This document shows, one piece after another, positions 57,116 to 64,000 of a stretch of DNA of 64,000 nt. Numbering within the stretch: the stretch's first letter is position 1; every line of letters begins with the position of its first letter. The stretch is taken from contig CM042546.1 of the NCBI GenBank assembly GCA_023630585.1, forward strand, positions 13,657,810-13,721,809, read 5' to 3'. The position numbers were made by a program, and so were the translations under genes. The notes beneath the pieces are model-generated. The model ran no database searches, was not told the origin of the DNA, and saw nothing but the letters and a program-made list of their open reading frames with translations. This DNA comes from Cranoglanis bouderius (lineage: Eukaryota; Chordata; Actinopteri; Siluriformes; Cranoglanididae).

Positions 57116-59077
57116 CACTACAATTACGTATTTCACTATAAATCACTACTATAATTCAGTACTATAAATCAGTATTTGATTAGAATTCAGTGCTATAATT
57201 CAGTATCCAATTAGAATTCAGTACTATAATTTAGTATTTGATCAGAATTGTCTACTACAATTCAGCTTACCTTCAGTAGTTTTGGTTTAACTGTGTTAAT
57301 CCTGATTTGTGTGTTATTAATATCTCTGTCCCTCAGGACCATATACTATTTGCTTATGATTGCCACGATACCGGTGGTGTCCTGTTTGTTCATGCAGTGC
57401 CGGGAATTCTGGGATGGTTTGCTCAACTCATCTTGCGACTGACCAAGATCAACCACAGTACAATGTAAAACATCTTAGATTTCCTACAATCATGAATTCA
57501 CAAATAAAATTAAGAAATGCCTTACTTAGTTACCAGGTAAACTGTATAAAATGATCGGTTTGATAGTCAAAACATGTTTACATTATACCTCTGTAACGTA
57601 TATACAATATATAAACCTATGGTTTATGTTAAAACTTCACTCTATTCATGCCATTTTTTTTTATTCTTAGTGCTGTCCAGTTTGCGGTGCATCACATCTG
57701 TATTTTGCTCATCACAGTCTGTGTGAGTCTGGTTATGGGTGTTATCACAGGTCAGTTTTAATTAGCATTCATTTTAGTGTTAGTATATGTCTAAGTTCTT
57801 GTACTAATAAAATCAGTACGTAGATTTTATTTTAGTAGTGTAAGCTAAGACAATGTATTTATTTTATTAATCGGCTTGATTAACTTGATAAACTAAGGTA
57901 GCTATAGCACTACATTTATACTGCATTGGTAGGAAAAGATTTGATGCTTGAGTCAAACAAAAGAGTAACTAATTTTTTAGAGTAACATATAAGAGATGAT
58001 ATCTGTTTTAACTAAACATTTTTGTATCTTTACTATTTTTATTTTACTTTACTCTCTAAGGTACTCTTTTTATACCCAATCATGTTACTGACCTGTTGCC
58101 AATTAACATAATTAGTTGCGAAATGTTCCTCCAGCTGTATCTTTTTAGTAACACTTACTTTTCCAGGCTTTTGTTGCCCCCGTCCCAACTTTTTTGAGAC
58201 GTGTTGCTGCCATCAAATTCAAAATCACCTTATTTTTTTCCTTAAACTTGTACATTTCCTCAGTTTAAACGTTTGATATGGTTTCTATGTTCTATTGTGA
58301 ACAACATACAAGTTTATGAGATTTGCGAATCATTGCATTCTGTTTTTAATTTACATTTTACACAGCGTCCCAACATTTTTGGAACTGGGGTTGTAGTATT
58401 TGGTGCATGTTCCTTCAGTATTTTTAGTTTAGGCTCTAACAGACCTGATGAATATGACTCAGTAGTTCATCATCGTGATTATCAGACTTCACTTGTAAAA
58501 GCGGTTCTTGCATTTAGTATCAGTTCTGATAAGTTCTGTTTAGCCATCAACATGCTCCAACATGCTATGCAGAATTATGGATAATTTTCTGTATATATTT
58601 ACCGTTTTACTACAATTTACAGGACTGGTTTTGAAATGGAGCTTCTGGAAACCTCAGCAGTACAATAGGTACTATGATGACCAGGCCTACTGGGAGGTGC
58701 GTGGGTTTTTATTTATTTATTTATTTTTAGTAAAACCTGCCATTTTTCTAATTTGCGAAAATCTCAAATGGCTTCCTATACACTTTTCTTGTGCCCTATA
58801 TGGATAATATAACACACCCTAGCAAACAGTTTAGAAATATATTTAAGATTCAGCCCCAGAAAATGCATGACAATGCACATGTTGTGTGTTTCTGTATTCT
58901 CGATGAACTCATATCTTTCAAACTCATGTCTTTCCTCCTCAAAGTTATATATAAATGATATATAACTAATATAAATAAATGCAATTTGTTAGAAATCTAC
59001 AAATCAACATTTACTGTCTTCAGCCTATTTTTGCTTTTGTCTTTTTGCAGTTCCCACATCTGCTGGTGCACAAGTAA
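52419..59077 (+). CDS. RHCE: Rh30-type Rh blood group protein (RHCE/RHD orthologue), complete, 10 exons, 418 aa
   Basis: Exons 52419-52572, 53975-54164, 54348-54498, 54795-54954, 55085-55239, 56635-56772, 57337-57464, 57671-57750, 58623-58696 and 59051-59077 total 1257 nt, ATG to TAA, in continuous phase. Exons 3, 6, 8 and 9 (151, 138, 80, 74 nt) are the same size as in human RHD/RHCE. Family marks include FQDIHVMVFLGFGFLGTFLV, AVQWATILNGFL, GTLFLWMFWPSFNSA, SSMLAGGVAVGAVV and YYDDQAYWEFPHL. Twelve membrane spans are expected. The first pore histidine of ammonium-conducting Rh proteins is replaced (Asn180) and the preceding Asp is lost, while the second (His335) remains. The first extracellular loop has no N-glycosylation site. 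Both fit a Rh30 accessory subunit rather than RhAG/RhBG/RhCG. The symbol follows the mammalian orthologue; fish names vary (rhd). Confidence 0.94.
53396..53765 (+). mobile_element. Truncated Tc1-like element in RH intron 1
   Basis: Left end CACCGATCAGCCATAACATT is the same terminal sequence as the nested MITE at 28117. The interior codes for a transposase N-terminus (GLVGCSWYPVVSTYQKWSKE, then a short part with HPRLTDA), with frame breaks. No right end; the catalytic domain is missing. Confidence 0.8.
53975..54164 (+). CDS. RHCE: RH coding exon 2
   Basis: Residues 52-114: FQDIHVMVFLGFGFLGTFLV, RYAFSSSAFGVLVAAMAVQW and ATILNGFLQSHPYDWK. The acceptor is ttcacgcag and the donor gtaata. Confidence 0.95.
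54185..54285 (-). repeat. Dispersed repeat family B, copy 8 (end only)
   Basis: CACATCACACCACTTTGTCG, TTGATTGTTTTCCTGTAGCA and CAAGTGTTTTATTCCTTACA: the hairpin end of the family, in RH intron 2. Confidence 0.65.
54348..54498 (+). CDS. RHCE: RH coding exon 3
   Basis: Residues 115-165: LVDAELCAASTLVAMGAIHG, KTNPVQLLIFALIEVTGFVL and NQWIIKTMFQ. 151 nt, same as human exon 3. The acceptor is tccttcag and the donor gtgagg. Confidence 0.95.
54795..54954 (+). CDS. RHCE: RH coding exon 4 (altered pore position)
   Basis: Residues 166-218: THWLYSIVLINIFGAFFGMM, then RREIQTKHEKEKVGRMTGLF. In VLINIFGAFFG, Asn180 stands where RhCG-type proteins have the first pore His, and Trp172 where they have the conserved Asp. 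Confidence 0.94.
55085..55239 (+). CDS. RHCE: RH coding exon 5
   Basis: Residues 219-270: GTLFLWMFWPSFNSALERET, SVMCNTYLSLAVSAVTAMAV and SSSNGKINL. The phenylalanine of WPSFNSA is kept. Confidence 0.95.
55245..56630. other. RH intron 5: no other feature seen
   Basis: AT-rich intron without recognisable repeats or coding sequence. Confidence 0.5.
56635..56772 (+). CDS. RHCE: RH coding exon 6
   Basis: Residues 271-316: VHVQSSMLAGGVAVGAVVTS, HDPWVAMTIGLCATLLSTLA and FQYLK. 138 nt, same as human exon 6. Confidence 0.95.
56880..57250. repeat. AT-rich minisatellite split by a (TA)n run
   Basis: ATTCAGTACTATAATTCAGT and TATTTGATTAGAATTCAGT-like units (about 30 bp) recur on both sides of a perfect (TA)n run at 57029-57110. 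In RH intron 6, ending about 90 bp before the exon 7 acceptor. Confidence 0.75.
57337..57464 (+). CDS. RHCE: RH coding exon 7 (second pore His kept)
   Basis: Residues 317-358: DHILFAYDCHDTGGVLFVHA, VPGILGWFAQLILRLTKINH. His335 aligns with the second pore histidine of Rh glycoproteins. The donor is gtaaaa. Confidence 0.94.
57671..57750 (+). CDS. RHCE: RH coding exon 8
   Basis: Residues 359-385: AVQFAVHHICILLITVCVSL, then VMGVIT. 80 nt, same as human exon 8. The donor is gtcagt. Confidence 0.93.
58090..58400. repeat. Terminal part of a common fish DNA repeat
   Basis: GCAAATCATT-type sequence, TTTACACAGCGTCCCAACAT and TTTTGGAACTGGGGTTGTA are the well-known right end of a dispersed fish repeat whose ends read ACAACCCCAATTCC. 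A second GTCCCAACTTTTTTGAGACG block lies at 58180. Superfamily not assigned. Confidence 0.6.
58623..58696 (+). CDS. RHCE: RH coding exon 9
   Basis: Residues 386-410: LVLKWSFWKPQQYNRYYDDQ, then AYWE. 74 nt, same as human exon 9. The donor is gtgcgt. Confidence 0.94.
59051..59077 (+). CDS. RHCE: RH coding exon 10 (last)
   Basis: Encodes FPHLLVHK then TAA. The acceptor is ctttttgcag. FPHL matches the family C-terminus. Confidence 0.92.
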   Translation, partial: FPHLLVHK

Positions 59078-59188
59078 GACCAAGGTCGAAGACCCTGAGG
59101 AAAAATTGTAACAATATAAGGACTTGTGTATGCGATTTCTGTGTATAATTTATCTAGTGTTTGTGTGTGTGTGGATTGCGGGGGTCAA

Positions 59189-59194
59189 AATAAA
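59189..59194 (+). terminator. RHCE: RH polyadenylation signal
   Basis: AATAAA 112 nt after the stop codon; GT-rich sequence lies before it and transcripts would end near 59210. Confidence 0.65.
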
Positions 59195-59741
59195 CATTCA
59201 ATCACGCTCAGTAGGATGAAAATGCAATCTGAGACTGCCAAAACTGAACGGTGATGAAGGTCATTGTTCTTATCACAATCTTTTCAAATTGTTTTTAATT
59301 TATTTTTTTTATGTACTTCACATATAAAAAGGGAGAGGGAGTAAAATTAGTGGTACGCTATTTAAAAACCACTTGGAAAAGGTTAGCAAGAATTTGGGAA
59401 GGTTTTCATGTTTCTCTACATTTAAGTCAGTGATTTAAACCTTTTATGCCATGAATAAAAATGGAATTCTTGAGGATTATTTAATTTTAGTTATTATTAT
59501 TAACTCATATCTGCATTCCATATACATTAAAGGCCAAAAGTGTGGCATTTCAAACACAATTTAGAATGAATGTAATTTCTCAACAACCTACATATTTACT
59601 GGAATCTAGTTTAAGAAAATATAATAATACATAAATAATATTCTCTTTTCATTGGCTTGACATTTTACACACTCTTTGTTTTACAAACTCTGAATTTAAC
59701 CCTTAACTCAGACAATCAAGCCTGTATATACAGTCATGTGA

Positions 59742-59816
59742 AAAAATAAGCACACCAAATATGTCACAAAAAAGCCAACAATATCCATAGGGTGTCCTGA
59801 TTTTTTTCACGACTGG
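59742..59816. repeat. Short MITE remnant
   Basis: CAGTCATGTGAAAAAATAAG at the left and TTTTTTTCACGACTG at the right form an inverted pair 75 bp overall. Confidence 0.5.
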
Positions 59817-59899
59817 AATTAGTGTTGCAGGGAGCTGTACACTACTGCTGTAGACATTTAGTCACACATTATTGTTCCATGTTAATAAATATACTGTAT

Positions 59900-61758
59900 T
59901 ACTAGCTGTTATCTCTTGGGGGGGGGGGAAATTCTACCGCTTCCTCCCTTCAGGAAGTTAGTGCTAATTACAAACTGTTTCCATTTTCCTGCAGTTTTAA
60001 TATTAATAAATATACAGTATATAATGTATGTTAATATTTAATACACTTGACTATTAGTCACTTTTGTCTTAATGGCAAAACCTGTTACAAAAGCTAATTT
60101 AGTTTTTAAAAAATTGTCTATATCAGTGTTCATGAAAACGATTATGCTAATTTTGTTTCAATATTTGCAGTTTCGGATTACTTCTATAACCTGTGTGTGT
60201 TTCATCAATCAATACAGCTTACTGAACCGGCATTAACACGCAGGGAAATTTATTCCAAGTAATAATAATAACTTTAAAAAATCAGGATAGCATGAATTCT
60301 TGGATTAGATCATCAGCGTATTTCCAAAAAATAAATATCAACCTGAAAACGGTGTGCGGAGATTTTCTGTCATTTTTTATTCGTTTTGACAAATACAGTT
60401 GCAAAAATAAACAAAAACAAACAAACAAAAATCCTGTCAGACAAAACGAGAGTTTACAGTCCTCTAGTGTTTTAATTTAATAAACATTTCAAATTGATCG
60501 GCGCTGGACAGGCTGTTTTTTTTTTTTTTTTTTTTTGTGCTTGCAATTATGACGTCTTTGCTGTACAGCGGCCGTGTTACATAAATAGAGTGCAAATGTA
60601 AATCTAAACGCGTACAAAATGAATATGTGATACAGAATAGCAAAAAAGGGATTTGCAAAGCTGTTTATCCGTTACGAGAGAGTATATTTGCATTTTTTAC
60701 AATAAGAAAACGGCAAAATTTAATGAGATGCTTTATGACTTTGGAACAAAAGAGAAAAAAAACAAACATCTGAGGCACATATAACTCGATTGAAAATGTT
60801 ACCTTGCATCAAATTTGCTGTTTACAGTTCGTTTTCGATGAAGCTGGTTAAGTGAAGATTTGGGCTTAATTCCCATTAACAGATACAATTAGCAAAAAAT
60901 TATGTCATTACAATTGTTTTACCCTCAGACTTCCAACATAACACAACGTTCCCACTTGCAGGTAAACTACTTCTTAAATATCCCATTGAAACAGTGATGG
61001 TGACTCCCACAGACTGGTGTTAATACATGTGGCGGTCGGGGAAAACCTGGAGACGGGTATCAGCGCTTGAATAGAAGGACGTAATAAAAAGACATTTAGT
61101 AGACAGAACAGAACCGAGTGGATCAGTGATTAATTTCCGATGTAAGAGAGAACAGGAATCGATGAAGCTCGTTTTTAAATCCCATGATTAAATAAAACCC
61201 TCATTTTTCATTTTAATGATTTTTTATTCATCAGTAGCTTATAAAAATAGAGGTAGGCGGGGCATCTTTCATTGGAATTAGAACAAAATCTTTAAAATGC
61301 TACAACTTTACTTCTATATTACAAAATGTCGGAATCTGACCAATCTGAAGGGTTTCCCAGGCCGCCACACGCGCCAAGCGTGAACAAGAACTAAAACAAA
61401 TCCGAGGGACCATCTAAACTTAAATGTGAGGTAAAAGAACAGTGCAACGTAATTATCAGGAGTGCAGCATGTCAATAAACAAACATGTTCGCTATGTCAG
61501 TGTTCCTTGTCTCTTTTTTTTTCTTTTTACCCCCAACATTTAAAAAAAAAAACGTCCAGCTGAAGTGCTTTTGAATTCTAGATACGTCACGCTTGGTTTG
61601 TACGACAGCGACTCCTCACCGCCTATCTCGACACACGTCTGGCAGTCACACAGAAAAAAGGGGGGGTGCTTGTGAATGAGAAAGGGAGGGGAATGATAGA
61701 GAAAAGAGAGATATTACAGACAGATTCGGGGTGTATGATGGTCATGAAGAGAGGCTTT
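59900..61758 (-). other. Tail-to-tail interval and presumed TMEM50A 3' UTR
   Basis: No coding sequence. Minus-strand AATAAA signals occur at 60376-60381 and 60249-60254; either could end the TMEM50A transcript, giving a 3' UTR of roughly 1.4-1.5 kb. A (T)n run lies at 60519-60536. Confidence 0.45.
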
Positions 61759-61804
61759 TCACTGCCACAGGTCCTCTGTGCGTCCAAACTTGAACACCAG
61801 ACCC
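61759..61804 (-). CDS. TMEM50A: TMEM50A last coding exon
   Basis: Encodes GLVFKFGRTEDLWQ followed by TGA at 61761-61759. The acceptor is ttattatag. Confidence 0.94.
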
Positions 61805-62507
61805 CTATAATAACAAAAAAACAACATATATACACAGCTTAAAAGAAGTATAAAATTGTTACTATATAAAATAATACACTAAATGTAGTCATGGTGTTGC
61901 ATATGTCCTATAAAAAAAACTACTGAAGAATAAAAGTAATCATAATTACAATTTTTGTTCCTAGACAAAAAAATAAAAATCAGGTTTTAATCAAGGGATT
62001 AAAATGCAACAAAAATCATATTTCCGTGCAAAAACGGTTTTCAATAACAATTAAGGAGTTAATATAGTTAACACTGCATGTTCACTGGGTGAATTTCTAT
62101 CCCTGCTGAAAAAAACCCCCAATAAAAACCATTACAGAAATTCTAATGGTTTCCACTACAAATAGCGTTACAAACTATCAGCTAGCCATTAAAACCATTA
62201 CCATTATTGGTCCTTAATGGTATCAAATAAACATAACATGTCACCAACAGAAGACAACAAATTACCAGTAGAGACCCACAGGGACCATTACAGTTTCCAC
62301 TAAAACCAATACAATTCCCATTATACCCATTAGAACCATTACAATTTTGGGGTTTCAACTGTTTTGTTTTGTTTTTTTCAGCAGGAATGTAATCATGCAA
62401 ATGCTTTGTTTAAGAGACATTAGGCTTTCCCGTTTTCACATCATACCCAAAGAAGATGAAGGCGTTCTGGAAGAAAACTGCAATCCCAGGATACACGGCT
62501 TCCTTCG
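61759..62507 (-). CDS. TMEM50A: TMEM50A, last two coding exons (gene continues past the window)
   Basis: Exons 62507-62447 and 61804-61759 join in phase and read AKEAVYPGIAVFFQNAFIFF, then GGLVFKFGRTEDLWQ and TGA. This is the C-terminal end of TMEM50A, a small four-span membrane protein of unsettled function that borders RH genes in vertebrates. The earlier exons lie beyond 64000. Tail to tail with the RH gene, as in human. Confidence 0.94.
62102..62385. mobile_element. MITE with CCTGCTGAAAAAAAC ends (284 bp), in the last TMEM50A intron
   Basis: Left CCTGCTGAAAAAAACC and right GTTTTTTTCAGCAGG are exact inverted partners over about 15 bp. The interior is filled with ACCATTA/CCATTAC-type short repeats. 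No coding capacity. Confidence 0.75.
62447..62507 (-). CDS. TMEM50A: TMEM50A penultimate coding exon
   Basis: Encodes AKEAVYPGIAVFFQNAFIFF then G across the junction, the fourth membrane span. The acceptor is gttaacag and the donor gtatga. Confidence 0.93.
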
Positions 62508-62662
62508 CTGTTAACCAAAAGAGCAAGAAAAAAAAGTCTCAAAGAATTAAATGCATAAAGCAATAACAGCTAATCTTGGATTAAAGAATGATGTTAAAGT
62601 CACATATTGTCATATATTACTGTATTGCCTGCTAGACACAGCCAATCTATTCTCATGACATA

Positions 62663-63460
62663 CACTCACAGTCCACTTTATTAGGAACACCTGTACATTC
62701 ACGCAGTTGTCAAATCAGTTATCAAATCAATGCAACAAATCATAGAGGTATAGGTCAAGAGCTTCAGTTAATGTTCACATCAAACATCAGAATGGAGGAA
62801 AAGTGTGATCTCTGTGACTTAATTGTGGCATGGTTGTTGGTGTCAGATGGGCTGGTTTGAGTATTTCAGAAACGGCAGATCTCCTGGGAATTTCACACAC
62901 AACATTCTCTAGAGTATACACAGAATGGTGCGAAAAATAAAAAGCATCCTATGAGCAGAGGGTCTGCAGGCTGAAACACCTTGATGATGAGATCGATCAG
63001 AGGAGAATGACCAGACTTGTCTGAGCTGACAGGAAGCCCATATTAACTCAAATAATTACTGTTTACAAACATGGTGAGCAGAAAAGCATCTCAGAATGCA
63101 CAACAAATCAAACCCTGAGGTGGATGGGCTACAACAGCAGAAGACCACATCAGGTTTCTCTCCTGTCAGCCAAGAAGAAGTATCTGAGGCTATCCTGGGC
63201 ACAGACTCACCCAAACTGGACAACGGGAGACCGGAAAAAGACCAAGTGAGTCTGTGCCCATGGCACCAACAACCATGCCACGGTTAAAGTCACAGAGATC
63301 GTGTTTTTCCCCCATTCTGATGTCTGACTAACCGATTTCATTAACTGAAGCTCTTGACCTGTATCTGCATGATTTTATGCATTGTGCTGCTGCCACATGA
63401 TTGGCTGATTAGATATCTGCATGAATGTACAGGTGTTCCTAATAAAGTGAATGGTGAATG
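62663..63460. mobile_element. Degenerate Tc1-like element in TMEM50A intron
   Basis: CACTTTATTAGGAACACCTG at the left (62684) and CAGGTGTTCCTAATAAAGTG at the right (63430) are exact inverted partners. The interior keeps traces of a Tc1 coding region (such as CAAACATGGTGAGCAGAAAA) with many stops. About 800 bp, inactive. Confidence 0.8.
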
Positions 63461-64000
63461 TTTTTTACTGAAGCAGACCAAGAGAGACCGTAGAGTTATT
63501 AATGCGACACAATTTTCTGCTCACAATACGTGACATTTATTGCTTGCAATTTTTTCATCTTGTAGCGTGCACACTACACAACCAAGTCTCAGAAGAAAAA
63601 AAAAGGTGAGAACTTTTTATCACATGACTTGCTGTAGTTCTAGTTTGTGGAGCTTTAAATTCTTGTGCCAGAGCTCTGACTATCCTTCCACTGGTCTCCT
63701 TCACACCAGTCTCAAGTCAGGTCTTGAATCTAAGTGAAGGTTAAGGTGTCTAATATTCACACCCAGGTCAAGTCCATAGTCCCTAGGCTGCTATTCAAGT
63801 CGAGTCTGATCAAGGTCTTGAGATGGGCGAGGAGGCTGTAGGCCAAGTAGCGTTATTTAATGTTGAAGAAACATTTTAAAAGAAGATTTCATGTCAGAAA
63901 TTAACTTCAGGTCCGAGTACGTCACTGGTCCAGGCTTAACACCATGACTGTTGTTGTTGCTGGTCTTGTCTGGGAGTACCATATCATATGTGCGAATGAA
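63461..64000. other. TMEM50A intron, to the window edge: nothing seen
   Basis: No exon of TMEM50A and no recognisable repeat in this stretch. Confidence 0.5.

Noticed and set aside
62508..64000. Search for earlier TMEM50A exons
   Set aside because: No match to the upstream membrane spans was found; they lie beyond the right edge.

Overview
The window is vertebrate nuclear DNA, almost certainly from a teleost fish. The genes have long introns with GT-AG junctions. The intergenic and intronic DNA is full of Tc1/mariner elements, L2-type LINE tails and CA, TA, CT and TAA microsatellites of the fish kind. A catfish-like (otophysan) source is my guess and not proven.

Four conserved protein-coding genes can be read exon by exon. 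From left to right they are: LDLRAP1 (minus strand; exons 1-5 of the gene, with its 3' exons beyond position 1), MACO1/macoilin (minus strand; complete, 11 coding exons, 686 aa), a Rh30-type Rh blood group gene (plus strand; complete, 10 coding exons, 418 aa) and TMEM50A (minus strand; only the last two coding exons, with the rest beyond position 64000). Exon phases add up without a break in every gene. The order and orientations are the mirror image of the human 1p36 RH neighbourhood (TMEM50A - RHCE - MACO1 - LDLRAP1): MACO1 and RH are head to head and RH and TMEM50A are tail to tail. The window is therefore an ancestral-type RH locus with one RH copy visible.

Layout: 1-2198 is LDLRAP1 intron carrying a LINE 3' end. 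2199-27519 is LDLRAP1, of which 20.85 kb is intron 1 holding a nearly full-length but frameshifted Tc1 and many repeats. 27520-31070 is intergenic and holds a mariner element with a Tc1-type MITE inserted in it. 31070-50132 is MACO1, including a long CU-rich 3' UTR and about 1 kb of polypyrimidine minisatellite in intron 3. 50133-52418 is the shared head-to-head upstream region. 52419-59210 is RH. 59210-61758 is the tail-to-tail gap and TMEM50A 3' UTR. 61759-64000 is TMEM50A with a degenerate Tc1 in its intron.

The genes do not form a pathway. LDLRAP1 is an endocytic adaptor for LDL-receptor tails. Macoilin is an ER/nuclear-envelope membrane protein with coiled coils. The Rh protein belongs to the ammonium-channel superfamily but has lost the first pore histidine. 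TMEM50A is a small membrane protein. I found no operon, CRISPR array, rRNA, credible tRNA or viral gene. The most interesting material is the degenerate pore of the Rh protein, CT microsatellites serving as splice polypyrimidine tracts, a possible in-frame tandem splice donor in MACO1, and several dispersed repeat families (one with eight copies here) that I cannot name.
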